Shown here: positions 54,771 through 63,449 of the stretch, one piece after another
How positions within the stretch are numbered: position 1 is the first letter of the stretch
How the letters are laid out: each line of letters starts with the position of its first letter
From: G965237725 sp965237725
Lineage (GTDB): Bacteria; Pseudomonadota; Gammaproteobacteria; Arenicellales; Poriferihabitantaceae
Reading direction: 5' to 3'
Assembly (NCBI GenBank): GCA_965237725.1
Contig: OZ250151.1
Span: 3,596,001 to 3,660,000, forward strand
DNA length: 64,000 nucleotides
Notes under the pieces: model-generated
What the model saw: only the letters and a program-made list of their open reading frames with translations
Databases searched by the model: none
Told to the model about the DNA's origin: nothing
Program-made: the position numbers and the translations under genes

Positions 54771-55316
54771 TCAGCTTCTTAAAGGTAGTTCAGTGAATAG
54801 AAACCGTTTTGAAATGCGATCTACTGGGGTACCGTCGTCAAGAGGGATATTTTTGTTCACAGAATAAGTCTGAAAACCCATTCTCTCATAGTATATGAGA
54901 CCGCTGTTGTTATCGGCTCTTATGGTAGCGTTAATAGCGCAGACACCAATTTGTTCAGCGTAAAGTTTGCTTTTCGAAAATAAAGCGGCTCCTACTCCAG
55001 CAATTTTGGGTTTGGCGCGCGCAAAAGTTGCTATATCGGCCCAATCATCGGGCAAATCGGGATGGCGCTCTAGAGCTTGAAAACCTGCGAGAGCGCCCGA
55101 TTCATCAACAGCCACAAAACAACAAAGGTGATTCTCGCCTTCAAGAAAGTACGCCCTAAACCCATCGGCGGTTAACTGACTCTCCATTGCGGTTGTTCCA
55201 CCCATACCAATGATTTGATTAACAAGAACGCATAATTCAGCAGCATCATTTGAAACTGCCACACGAATAAAAATTTCGGATTTAGTGAAATTCGTTGTTT
55301 GTTTTTTCTGTTTCAT
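54771..55316 (-). CDS. GNAT-family N-acetyltransferase
   Basis: A protein of about 181 residues. The acetyl-CoA region is recognisable at KIAGVGAALFSKSKLYAEQIG and the C-terminal GNAT strand at IYYERMGFQTY; the start region IFIRVAVSNDAAELCVLV is typical. The open frame extends to 55346, but the ATG at 55316 is the better start. It resembles phosphinothricin-type acyltransferases. Substrate unknown. Confidence 0.85.
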   Translation of the reverse strand: MKQKKQTTNFTKSEIFIRVAVSNDAAELCVLVNQIIGMGGTTAMESQLTADGFRAYFLEGENHLCCFVAVDESGALAGFQALERHPDLPDDWADIATFARAKPKIAGVGAALFSKSKLYAEQIGVCAINATIRADNNSGLIYYERMGFQTYSVNKNIPLDDGTPVDRISKRFLFTELPLRS

Positions 55317-55525
55317 GATTAGGGATCGGTAAATTGATCTATGCAAAAGTATTGTCAGTTATAGAAGGAACGATTTTATATATATTAGTGGAGTTCACCG
55401 CCCGAAGCCGACATTTGTGAATTTAATATGGTCTGAATGGCCTTCTGCATAACCTTTCTCTGCCCCGATCCATACGCCTATGTACAGAAACTATCGGAGA
55501 TGAAGATTGCCAATTATCGCAAGGG

Positions 55526-56332
55526 CTATCGGCCTTTGAATTTGGGTTTTCGCTTAGCGGCAAATGCTTTAATTGCTTCGCCATAATCTTCGGTGAAAAT
55601 CAGATTGGAAATGGTCTGTTTTTCCAGATTCAATGCGGTTTCGAAATCGGCTTCAGTAGACTGCGCTAGCAGGCGTTTGTGCTGAGTGATGGCCAGGGGC
55701 GCCCGGGACATGACCATCTGAGCCATAGCCTTAGCAGCATTTTCCTCTTCTCCCAGTGGAACCATCTTGTTAACCAGTCCAATGCGATAACCTTCCTCGG
55801 CGTCAATAAATTCACCAGTGAGCATCAACTCTCGTGCTTTGTTCAGCCCCACAATCATGGGTAATAGCTTGCTTGCGCCGCCAGTTACCGTCATGCCCGC
55901 ATTCATCTCTGGAAATCCAAATACCGCATTATCCGCGGCCACAATCAAGTCGGAATCGATGGCAATTTCAAACCCCGCGCCTACTGCGTAACCTCGCACT
56001 GCTGAAATAAACACCTTGGAAGATTTACGAATTATTCTGGGAATTTCCTGAAGATTTTCGGTAATGTCTTCGACAATATCCAGAATAGGGTGGATTTCAC
56101 CGCTCAATATTTTTGGATACTCTTCCAGGGCGACTTTCAAATCATCGCCAACACAATAAGCGTCACCGATGCTCGAAATGATCACCGCTTTAATCTCTGG
56201 GTCATCGGATGCCTGCTTCAGCACATCAACCAGTCGCTGGGTTTCTTTGGGGTCGATGGCATTCAGGATTTCCGGTTTATTAAATCGGATCCAGCCGATG
56301 CCGTCTTTAACTTCGTAGAGTAATTTTGTCAT
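55526..56332 (-). CDS. Enoyl-CoA hydratase/isomerase family protein
   Basis: A 268-residue crotonase-fold protein. The oxyanion-hole elements are AYCVGDDLK and VRGYAVGAGFEIA, and the acid is in FGFPEMNAGMTVTGG. The C-terminus, AIKAFAAKRKPKFKGR, is typical. Lipid or amino-acid beta-oxidation is likely. In marine bacteria, similar proteins such as AcuH and AcuK process acrylyl-CoA derived from DMSP, and dddP lies 1.6 kb away, but this link is only suggestive. Confidence 0.88.
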   Translation of the reverse strand: MTKLLYEVKDGIGWIRFNKPEILNAIDPKETQRLVDVLKQASDDPEIKAVIISSIGDAYCVGDDLKVALEEYPKILSGEIHPILDIVEDITENLQEIPRIIRKSSKVFISAVRGYAVGAGFEIAIDSDLIVAADNAVFGFPEMNAGMTVTGGASKLLPMIVGLNKARELMLTGEFIDAEEGYRIGLVNKMVPLGEEENAAKAMAQMVMSRAPLAITQHKRLLAQSTEADFETALNLEKQTISNLIFTEDYGEAIKAFAAKRKPKFKGR

Positions 56333-56496
56333 AGTTTTGCCGCCAGGTTGAGTCAGCGGTTAAGATAGTCCAAATGACACGAAAATAAAAGTGCGGGAAT
56401 TTGCGGGTAGAAAATTCAATTGTAAATCCTGGGGCAGAACCCCTATATTCTGGGGTTACCTGTACAACTAATTCGAGTCTATTTGAATGCTGAAAA

Positions 56497-57735
56497 ATGC
56501 CTGATTCATTTGATGTAGTAGTCCTGGGTGGCGGCATTGTCGGAACCACCACGGCCTATTTTCTCGCCACAGCCGGGCAACGGGTTGCGCTGATTGAAAA
56601 GGGTCGCATTGCAGGGGAGCAATCGTCCCGCAACTGGGGTTCGGTGAAAGTCCAGGGGCGTCACCGCTCGGAAATTCCGATGATGCTCGACGCCATTGAG
56701 ATTTGGCGTAATGCTGAATCGGAACTGGGGGAGGGGGTTGACTGGTTTCAAAATGGTCAGATGCTGGTTGCCTATGATGAAGCCCACCTGGCCCAGCTGG
56801 AAGCTAAAATTCCAGAGCAAAAAGAATTTGGTATTCCGTCGGTAATTTTAACCCCGCGACAAATTAAGCGAACCCTGCCGCATTTTAAGGGCAGTAATTG
56901 CCTCGGGGCGATGTTCAACCCTATGGATGGTTGTGCGGAACCCAAAAAAGCGGCCCCGGCTTTTGCCATAGCGGCAGAGCGGGCTGGTGCCAGTATACGC
57001 ACTAATTGTGCAGCATTTGGGATTGAAACCAGCGCTGGTGCGGTGAGCGGTGTGCAAACCGAACAGGGGCTTATAAAAACACCCGCTGTGGTGGTGGCGA
57101 CCGGTGCCTGGACCAGTAGATTACTAAAACCACTCGGAATCAAACATCCTTCATTGTGGATTCGTGGCTCGGTAGGACGTACGCAACCGCTTAAGATCAA
57201 TCTGCGCAAGGCCGTGGTCTGGGGTCAGACCGCGTACCGCCAGCAAGCAGATGGTCGGGTCATTATCGCAGTTTCAGAGGACGGCTTTCACGATCTGATG
57301 CTTGACAGTTTTGTCCATGGTTTCCGATATTTACCCCTGGCCTTTAGAAATCGTCAATTACTCCGGTTTGCCATTGGCAATCCATTATTGCGAAGCCTGA
57401 AGGGGGAGTTCTCAAACTTTACCACCCATCGAACCCTGAATCCGGAGCCGGATACAAAAGGCCTTGATAGAGCTAAAGTACTATTTCTAGAAGAATATCC
57501 CGAGGCGCGACCGATAACTTATGATACAACCTGGGCTGGATACATAGACTATATGCCCGATGAGCTACCCGTAATCGATTCGTTGTCCAGCCCATCAGGG
57601 TTATTCATCACCGCAGGATTTTGCGGCAATGGCTTTGGTTTGGGCCCCGGTGTGGGCAAGGCGATATGCGATTTAATAATAACCGGGCAAAGCGAGTACG
57701 AGCTTAAGCCTTTTTCTTCGAGAAGATTTCAATAA
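56497..57735 (+). CDS. FAD-dependent oxidoreductase, DadA/glycine oxidase type
   Basis: A 412-residue DAO-superfamily enzyme. The Rossmann motif VVVLGGGIVGTTTAYFLA begins at residue 6; VVVATGAWTSRLL and the C-terminal GFCGNGFGLGPGVGKAI complete the cofactor site. A deamination or demethylation of D-amino acids, sarcosine or similar amines is likely. It is divergent from the enoyl-CoA hydratase gene, with 164 bp between, and convergent with a lipoprotein gene. Confidence 0.85.
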   Translation: MPDSFDVVVLGGGIVGTTTAYFLATAGQRVALIEKGRIAGEQSSRNWGSVKVQGRHRSEIPMMLDAIEIWRNAESELGEGVDWFQNGQMLVAYDEAHLAQLEAKIPEQKEFGIPSVILTPRQIKRTLPHFKGSNCLGAMFNPMDGCAEPKKAAPAFAIAAERAGASIRTNCAAFGIETSAGAVSGVQTEQGLIKTPAVVVATGAWTSRLLKPLGIKHPSLWIRGSVGRTQPLKINLRKAVVWGQTAYRQQADGRVIIAVSEDGFHDLMLDSFVHGFRYLPLAFRNRQLLRFAIGNPLLRSLKGEFSNFTTHRTLNPEPDTKGLDRAKVLFLEEYPEARPITYDTTWAGYIDYMPDELPVIDSLSSPSGLFITAGFCGNGFGLGPGVGKAICDLIITGQSEYELKPFSSRRFQ

Positions 57736-57813
57736 AAACGACAATGAAGGCACACCAGCTAGAGTAGAGCTCGTCTGGATCAAATTCGATATAGACGTAG
57801 GCCATAACAAAGC

Positions 57814-57859
57814 AAAAAAATTAACTGAGCCGAAACCAAATGTAGGCTTCGACTCAGTT
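57814..57859 (-). terminator. Intrinsic terminator of the CHxP-repeat lipoprotein gene
   Basis: On the minus strand AACTGAG...GCC pairs with GG...CTCAGTT in an imperfect stem of about 15 bp followed by TTTTTTT, 19 bp beyond the stop. It could serve the convergent oxidoreductase gene too. Confidence 0.8.
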
Positions 57860-57877
57860 GATCCGTGCAGTTTAATT

Positions 57878-58909
57878 TTAGTCTACCAGGTTTTTACATT
57901 CGCCAATTGTATCGCCGTGTTCTTTGTGATCTTCTTTGTATTCCGGCTCGGTGACAAACAGGGTTTCCTGATCACCGGTTTCAGGCAGGTGACAAATCGG
58001 GAATTCGTGTTCTCCGAAGGGTTTGCATTCACCAATTATGTCGCCATGAACTTTGTGTTCTGCTATGTATTCCGGTTCGGTGACAAACAAGGTTTTCTGA
58101 TCACCGGTTTCAGGCAGGTGACAAATCGGGAATTCGTGTTCTCCGAAGGGTTTGCATTCACCAATTATGTCGCCATGAACTTTGTGTTCTGCTATGTATT
58201 CCGGTTCGGTGACAAACAGGGTTTTCTGATCACCAGTTTCAGGCAAGTGACATATTGCAAACTCGGGTTCTTCTCCCACGGACCCGCATTCTCCTTTATG
58301 ATCACCGTGTTCGAGATGACCGCCGAGTTGTTCCAGAGGAATCTCCAGGGTTTCCTGCCCAAGATCTGTTTTGTGACAGATCAATACATTTTGAACCGTG
58401 GGTTCTTCTACGGTGACATCAACTTTGATATTACTAACCCGTACCACGCCGTCAGCAGAAATTGTAATGCCCTGTAGTGTCACAATAGCATTTGCAATCA
58501 CCTCTATATCTGATTTGTAAATTTTACCATCGTGGGAAAAACTGATGACATAAATGCCACTGGCAAATCCATCCAGATTTACCTGGAAGTTTCCCTGGGC
58601 GTCAGTAAGACCACAACGTTCAGCAATACAGACTTCTATGCCCTCAACAACGGTTTCAGCTTTTGCCAATGGAATAATGGTATTCCAAATTTTTTCGACA
58701 ATTTGTTGTGCATCCGACAATGGTTCATTATTCGTTGCCTGCGCCCCTGCGAAAGTGCTGATATTGCCTTTTACAACAGTAGAACCGCCGCTAAAGTTAC
58801 TGCCACCGCCGGTTGAAGAGGAGCTCCCACCACCGCCACATGCAGATAATAGCAGGACCGACGCGGTTAGTACGGACACAACTATAGATTTAAAAAATAC
58901 AAATTTCAT
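57878..58909 (-). CDS. Lipoprotein with tandem C-H-H-C repeats
   Basis: A 343-residue outer-envelope protein. The frame is open to 58966, but the ATG at 58909 gives MKFVFFKSIVVSVLTASVLL followed by the lipobox LLSAC, so it is a lipoprotein with a Gly/Ser linker. A carboxypeptidase-regulatory-like domain (about residues 80-150) precedes four or five repeats of the form CHLPETGDQ-x-TLFVTEPEYIAEHKVHGDIIGEC. Similar C-H...HxxHGD..G.C motifs occur in many surface proteins and may bind metal. Related in style to the lipoproteins at 59160 and 61064. Confidence 0.8.
   Translation of the reverse strand: MKFVFFKSIVVSVLTASVLLLSACGGGGSSSSTGGGSNFSGGSTVVKGNISTFAGAQATNNEPLSDAQQIVEKIWNTIIPLAKAETVVEGIEVCIAERCGLTDAQGNFQVNLDGFASGIYVISFSHDGKIYKSDIEVIANAIVTLQGITISADGVVRVSNIKVDVTVEEPTVQNVLICHKTDLGQETLEIPLEQLGGHLEHGDHKGECGSVGEEPEFAICHLPETGDQKTLFVTEPEYIAEHKVHGDIIGECKPFGEHEFPICHLPETGDQKTLFVTEPEYIAEHKVHGDIIGECKPFGEHEFPICHLPETGDQETLFVTEPEYKEDHKEHGDTIGECKNLVD
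57962..58240. repeat. 129-bp coding tandem repeat
   Basis: The unit of 43 codons recurs at 57962, 58091 and 58220 with very few differences, so the repeats expanded recently. Older, diverged copies encode the preceding CHK.. and CHLPETGDQ units upstream in the gene (to about 58400). Confidence 0.9.
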
Positions 58910-59076
58910 TTGCAGACCCCCATCTGTTTGATTTGAACTTGTCAGTATAGTCTGATTAATCATCACGTATGTTAATTCATCAGACCTGGAAACAATTTGT
59001 TACAAATTTATTGTGCTTAACAATGCCAATTTGCCCATGGTAAATCTCGATTCATCCTGGGCTACTGTATAAATCT

Positions 59077-59124
59077 GCCGCCAACGCAATCACCTCGAGG
59101 TTAAAGGTAAACCTTGTTGGCGGC
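59077..59124. terminator. Hairpin between lipoprotein genes
   Basis: GCCGCCAAC pairs with GTTGGCGGC around a 30-nt loop that itself contains AAGGT/ACCTT. It follows the stop of the 59160 gene by 36 bp on the minus strand. The T-rich end is on the plus strand, so terminator activity for the minus-strand gene is uncertain. The surrounding 58910-59159 gap has another dyad, GTCTGAT/ATCAGAC, at about 58950-58985. Confidence 0.4.
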
Positions 59125-59159
59125 GTTTTAGTTTTTACGCGCTAATATCTGATCTGGTG

Positions 59160-59930
59160 TTATAAACCGCCACCGCCACCGCCACCTTCGCCTTCACCTT
59201 CTCCTTCGCCTTCGCCTTCGCCTTCACCTTCGCCTTCACCTTCGCCTTCGCCTTCTCCTTCACCTTCGCCTTCTCCTTCTCCTTCTCCTTCACCTTCGCC
59301 TTCACCTTCGCCTTCGCCTTCACCTTCACCTTCTCCTTCTCCTTCTCCTTCACCTTCGCCTTCGCCTTCACCTTCGCCGTCACCTTCACCTTCACCTTCG
59401 CCTTCACCTTCTCCTTCACCACGGATCACGCCACCAATTTCGTCATTTTCAGCTTCGACAATCAGTTCACGTACGTCGCCATCCAGATCGATCTCAATCC
59501 GGGTACGTGTATTGGCGTCAACCTGAATCACTGGCGTGCTGCCGACATTCTCACCATTGATGCTCAGTTGAATGGTGTAGTTTCCCGGCAGCAGGTCATT
59601 GAATCCAAATTCTCCAGACTCACCGGTCACCATGGTGCGTACCACCACACCATTGACCATCAGATCAACGGTTACCCCGGCAACCCCGCTGGCATGAGCC
59701 TTGGAGATTCCGAATGCAGTTAGAAATTGTGCCAGCCTGAATTCTGTTGAATTGCTATTGTTGAAAGCGAGTCCATTATTGACATTGCCATTAATCGAAG
59801 CTTTACCCAATGATGCACCACCCCCAGTAGACGCGCCGCCCCCTGATCCACCACATGCGGTTAGCATGGTTATCGCGGCAAAAAATGTGAATAAAAATAT
59901 GGAACGTCTGGTGTATTTAGTTAATTGCAT
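59160..59930 (-). CDS. Lipoprotein with a long Gly-Glu repeat tail
   Basis: A 256-residue protein. The signal and lipobox are TMLTAC with a Gly/Ser linker. A carboxypeptidase-regulatory-like domain (about 85-160) is followed by about 80 residues of alternating Gly and Glu and a final GGGGGGL. The low-complexity tail is coded by hexamers (59175-59425) prone to slippage. The start codon is preceded by two copies of the GTGGGA palindrome. Function unknown; an acidic surface-exposed polymer or metal-binding tether is a guess. Confidence 0.78.
   Translation of the reverse strand: MQLTKYTRRSIFLFTFFAAITMLTACGGSGGGASTGGGASLGKASINGNVNNGLAFNNSNSTEFRLAQFLTAFGISKAHASGVAGVTVDLMVNGVVVRTMVTGESGEFGFNDLLPGNYTIQLSINGENVGSTPVIQVDANTRTRIEIDLDGDVRELIVEAENDEIGGVIRGEGEGEGEGEGEGDGEGEGEGEGEGEGEGEGEGEGEGEGEGEGEGEGEGEGEGEGEGEGEGEGEGEGEGEGEGEGEGEGGGGGGGL
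59175..59425. repeat. Hexamer-type low-complexity tract coding (Gly-Glu)n
   Basis: About 250 bp of CCTTCG/CCTTCA/CCTTCT hexamers, on the plus strand, coding alternating Glu and Gly on the minus strand. The mixed third positions show selection or drift keeping the amino-acid pattern. Confidence 0.95.
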
Positions 59931-59952
59931 TTGATTTTCCTCAAGTTATTAT

Positions 59953-59995
59953 GTGGGATAAATTCCCACGTATTCTACGTGGTAAAAAATCCCAC
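59953..59995. promoter_or_regulatory. Two tandem GTGGGA-N5-TCCCAC operator-like palindromes
   Basis: GTGGGATAAATTCCCAC at 59953-59969 and GTGGTAAAAAATCCCAC at 59979-59995, spaced 26 bp centre to centre, lie 23-65 bp upstream of the lipoprotein start. The same 17-bp dyad occurs once at 61007-61023. Confidence 0.7.
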
Positions 59996-60108
59996 TTCAA
60001 TAGATTTCAGAAAATAAATGATCGAAGAAACCAGGGGTATTTAAAGAATCAGGAGAAAAATCAGGGATGGTAAAAAACTGGGGGCTAATTCAGCCCAATC
60101 CAGGGGAA

Positions 60109-60954
60109 TTAGCGATCTTCGTCCTCGTAGAAATAGATGCCAAAGTTCATGCGCTGACTGGATTTTTTGGCCTTTTTATCTTTGTTTTGCAGGAAGCGTG
60201 CTTTTTTATTCAAAACCTGAAGTATTTCCATGCCTTTTTCTTCGGATAAACGCGCCAGTTCGGCTACGGATTTATCCGACAGATTATCGTAGTAAACACT
60301 GCGTTCCAGGAAAGGGGGATTGTTGCTTTCGACGTTCCGGCGGGCAGCCGCCATATGATCGTGGATATTTTTCCCAAGATAATAGGCCTTTTCCTCAAAC
60401 CCTCTGGCAGGAATAAACGCATTCACATTAATACACACTTCATCTTTCGAATTAACAACAACTGCGCCCAGGCGTAGCCATTCATCAAGTATGGCCCGGG
60501 GGCGGATATCCTTGCTCACCAGGGTTACCAGTTCCTCAAAGCTAGGAAAATTTTTTTCCGCCGTTGAGCTCTGTAATCTGGGTAGCGATGCAGGTTTGCC
60601 TTTCTTATCGAGAAATCGGGGTTCGGTTGTCCAGATTGCAACCAGTTGGGCACCAATAAATATACTCGATGGCGGTTCGAATTCTGGGTTGTCTTCAGCG
60701 CGTAAACGCCGAACGTCCTTGCGATGGACCCCGGTAAGTAAGCTGATTCGGCTGTCGGTCTGGGCTTTATTTGCCAGCCTAAATTCAGATACTGCGACGT
60801 CAACGTAGATGACTTTCAGGATTCGGGTTAACCAGTTATAAGTCAGGCCGTTATCCAGTAAAAGGCCAACCAAGGGGCGCAGCAGTTGTTTTACCGCGCT
60901 GGTCAGGGCAGGGGCAGGCCCAGCTGATTTACCGCTGTTATCTTTACTATTCAT
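60109..60954 (-). CDS. DUF6502 family protein
   Basis: A 281-residue soluble protein. The N-terminal 110 residues are helical and resemble a DNA-binding or docking unit (LLTGVHRKDVRRLRAED). It matches the DUF6502 family as I know it, whose function is not established. The C-terminus is basic and acidic in patches. It lies between two lipoprotein genes that carry the GTGGGA palindrome in their upstream regions, so it is a candidate for the regulator that binds it. Confidence 0.75.
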   Translation of the reverse strand: MNSKDNSGKSAGPAPALTSAVKQLLRPLVGLLLDNGLTYNWLTRILKVIYVDVAVSEFRLANKAQTDSRISLLTGVHRKDVRRLRAEDNPEFEPPSSIFIGAQLVAIWTTEPRFLDKKGKPASLPRLQSSTAEKNFPSFEELVTLVSKDIRPRAILDEWLRLGAVVVNSKDEVCINVNAFIPARGFEEKAYYLGKNIHDHMAAARRNVESNNPPFLERSVYYDNLSDKSVAELARLSEEKGMEILQVLNKKARFLQNKDKKAKKSSQRMNFGIYFYEDEDR

Positions 60955-61006
60955 TAGATATGTACAAAATCACCTCTATAATGAATACCTTAACACTATA
61001 ATTGAC

Positions 61007-61023
61007 GTGGGATCAATTCCCAC
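61007..61023. promoter_or_regulatory. GTGGGA-N5-TCCCAC operator-like palindrome
   Basis: GTGGGATCAATTCCCAC lies between the divergent DUF6502 gene (start 60954) and lipoprotein gene (start 61064). TATAAT at 60997-61002 is just upstream, so the dyad would cover the promoter start region. Confidence 0.7.
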
Positions 61024-61063
61024 ATATAGTAACATCCTGCAAAAAATAAAGGGTCGTTCGTTC

Positions 61064-61762
61064 ATGCGATTTAAATGGGGGCAGATTTTAGTTTTCGCTG
61101 CGTGTTTGTTATTAACATCATGCGGCGGCGGCGGTGTGGCCAAGAGTGGTGGTGGGTCTGGTGTTGGCGGCACAGGTATCACCTTTGTGAAAGGCAATAT
61201 CCTCAGTGTTAATGGGGAATTGATCGCCGATGCCAATTCAGTAACCGATCCAGGATTCGCCCGATATTTATCAAATCTGGTTATAAAACTGGCTATGGCC
61301 CAGTCCATAGATCCGACTAGCATTACTGTGTTTGGTGGTGGACTGTCTTCCAAAGTAAATGCCTTGGGTGAATTTGAATTACCCGGGGTACAGCCAAGCA
61401 ACAATTTTGTCCTGATTTTCCGCTTCAACGATGGCAGCACTGCGTCCCTGTCCATCGGATCTGTTGAAATAGGATCAAAGGTAACCGTAAAAGATATTGT
61501 AATTGACACCAACAGCGGCAGCGCTGAACCAGGCCCTATCGAAGTCGAAGAGTCTGGCGAAGGCGAGGGCGGTGAAGAAGGCGAGGGTACCGAAGAAGGT
61601 GGCGCTGAAGGCGGTGGTGAGAGCGGTGGCGGAGGTGAAGAAGAACCCTGTGAGGGTGAAGAGTGTGAACCACCCTGCGAGGGTGAGGAATGTGAGCCAC
61701 CTTGCGAAGGCGAAGAATGTGAAGAACCACAACCGCCCGAAGAACCAGAAGAACCCGTATAA
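61064..61762 (+). CDS. Lipoprotein with acidic Cys-Glu repeat tail
   Basis: A 232-residue protein from the ATG at 61064; a GTG at 61007 lies inside the operator and is rejected. The lipobox is LLLTSC with a Gly/Ser linker. A carboxypeptidase-regulatory-like domain (about 60-150) is followed by a Gly/Glu-rich segment and repeats of EGEECEPPC, ending EEPEEPV. The three tail repeats hold paired cysteines. Function unknown. A fragment of its 3' end is duplicated at 63450. Confidence 0.78.
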   Translation: MRFKWGQILVFAACLLLTSCGGGGVAKSGGGSGVGGTGITFVKGNILSVNGELIADANSVTDPGFARYLSNLVIKLAMAQSIDPTSITVFGGGLSSKVNALGEFELPGVQPSNNFVLIFRFNDGSTASLSIGSVEIGSKVTVKDIVIDTNSGSAEPGPIEVEESGEGEGGEEGEGTEEGGAEGGGESGGGGEEEPCEGEECEPPCEGEECEPPCEGEECEEPQPPEEPEEPV

Positions 61763-62041
61763 ACCTAGCGTCTTTTCAGGTGCGAAAAAGATATTTTCGA
61801 TTCAGTTGGACATAAAATGGTGATATTGGAACTCGATCTGACAATTCAGATCACAAGGGTTAAATATGCAAAAGTTTAGATTTGATCATCGACTTTTAAA
61901 ATAGACTTATATTTGAGCTTGCAATTTCGAGGAAAGACGTTCAAAAATTGTCATAAAGGTCCGAAATTTGCCTAAACCCGAAATTGGTGGGACGAATAAT
62001 TCGGTTCCTGAATCTGGTTAAATTTCGATATACTTTCCCTT

Positions 62042-62818
62042 ATGAAATGCCTGCTGGTCTCGGACCTTCACTACAAACTTCAACACTTCGACTGGCTGGT
62101 CAGTGTGGCAGCACATTTTGACTGTGTAATCATAGCAGGCGACCAGGTTGACGCCAGATCCCATGTGTATTTACGTATCCAGGTTCCAGTCATACTCAAG
62201 TACCTGGAGAAACTTCAGCAAATCACCCAGGTTATGGTTTGTTCGGGAAATCACGACCTAAATGTCCGAGGAGACCATGGAGACCGAATAGCAAAGTGGC
62301 TTGAGGAAGCCAGGGATTCAGGTATTGTTATTGATGGCGACAGTATCCTACTAGGAGACACTCTTTTTTCGGTTTGTCCGTGGTGGGATGGAGAAAAGGT
62401 CAAACAACAGATTGATCAGCAGTTATCCACCGACAGTGAAAAGGAAAAACGTACCTGGATCTGGGTCTACCACGGGCCTCCCGATAATTCTCCGACCAGC
62501 TGGACAGGTAAACGACATTATGGAGATGCAGAACTAGCACCCTGGATAAGACGCTTTAACCCAGATGTTGTATTAACGGGGCACATTCATGAAGCGCCAT
62601 TTGTAGAAAATGGCTCCTGGGCTGATCGTATTGAATCCACATGGGTGCTGAATTCAGGCAGGCAGGATGGGCCGCATCCTCCACATATTGTTCTTGACCT
62701 TCACACACGCAAGGCGCAGTGGTATACCACTCAACGGATGGAATATTTAGAGATTGACAATCCATCGACCCTCCCACACCGAGCTATTACGAATTTACCT
62801 GATTGGCTTGGTCACTGA
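62042..62818 (+). CDS. Calcineurin-like metallophosphoesterase
   Basis: A 258-residue phosphoesterase with the five metal blocks: LLVSDLHY, IIAGDQVD, CSGNHDLN, YHGPPDNS and LTGHIHEAPF. No signal peptide, so it is cytoplasmic. Substrate unknown (nucleotides, phosphodiesters or phosphoproteins). It lies between the lipoprotein and a duplicated fragment of it. The preceding gap (61763-62041) shows nothing certain. Confidence 0.92.
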   Translation: MKCLLVSDLHYKLQHFDWLVSVAAHFDCVIIAGDQVDARSHVYLRIQVPVILKYLEKLQQITQVMVCSGNHDLNVRGDHGDRIAKWLEEARDSGIVIDGDSILLGDTLFSVCPWWDGEKVKQQIDQQLSTDSEKEKRTWIWVYHGPPDNSPTSWTGKRHYGDAELAPWIRRFNPDVVLTGHIHEAPFVENGSWADRIESTWVLNSGRQDGPHPPHIVLDLHTRKAQWYTTQRMEYLEIDNPSTLPHRAITNLPDWLGH

Positions 62819-62849
62819 CCCCGTTTGGCAAGCAAGATCTATATCTGTC

Positions 62850-63341
62850 TCAGTAGGGGTAGCCGTCGACTAAATCGCGATCTGATCCAGGCTGCTGCTC
62901 TTCATCTTGCTGATTGATTAACGTTTCGAGAATTTGATCCACCATACTCAGGTGATCCCCCCTGTCATTGTACTGTTCCCTGATATCTGCGAGATAATTG
63001 GTTATTGTATTTAGCCGCTTGGCCAGAAGAACCGCCAGTGGGTAGGTGAATTCAGTTTTTGTCTTTAAAAAGTCTGACTGATTTTCAATTTTGTAGAGAC
63101 GACTGGACTTTTTAGCCACTACTGATGCCATGTGTGGAATATCCAGCAAAGCCGACATTTCCCCGAGCAATGAACCAGGTTCGTTTACTTTGGCTATGCG
63201 AAATTCCCTTTTTAGAACATCCACTTCACCTTCAATCAGGATAAATATTGATCCAGATTTAGCGCCCTCGGCGAGTAAAACCACTCCGGGTTCAACACTA
63301 ACCTCGGGAAGAGAGTCACAATAATCCAGCAGTTCGCGCAT
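62850..63341 (-). CDS. Cyclic nucleotide-binding domain protein
   Basis: A 163-residue protein with a single cNMP domain (about residues 10-120: VVLLAEGAKSGSIFILIEGEVDVLK, GSLLGEMSALLD with the phosphate-binding pocket). The usual CRP helix-turn-helix is absent; instead a short C-terminal helical tail follows. It probably acts as a sensor or partner subunit. Convergent with the phosphoesterase gene, 31 bp apart; a cyclic-nucleotide signalling pair is possible but speculative. Confidence 0.88.
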   Translation of the reverse strand: MRELLDYCDSLPEVSVEPGVVLLAEGAKSGSIFILIEGEVDVLKREFRIAKVNEPGSLLGEMSALLDIPHMASVVAKKSSRLYKIENQSDFLKTKTEFTYPLAVLLAKRLNTITNYLADIREQYNDRGDHLSMVDQILETLINQQDEEQQPGSDRDLVDGYPY

Positions 63342-63449
63342 AACCCTTAATAGATTAATCCGACAAAAATCATATTTTACGGCCTCAGCAGCATGGTATC
63401 ATACAACTAATAGGTGTAACTGATTCTGTATTGACACAGATTCCGTATT

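Noticed and set aside
57917..58816. Plus-strand frames of 186 and 94-125 codons opposite the CHxP-repeat lipoprotein
   Set aside because: They mirror the tandem repeats of the real minus-strand gene, which has signal peptide, lipobox and terminator.
59135..59422. 95-codon Lys/Val/Ala-rich minus-strand frame
   Set aside because: A frame-shifted reading of the hexamer tract coding Gly-Glu; no start signal.
61475..61823. Frames opposite and within the acidic tail of the 61064 lipoprotein
   Set aside because: Low-complexity shadows (Arg/His- or Phe/Thr-rich) of the real tail.
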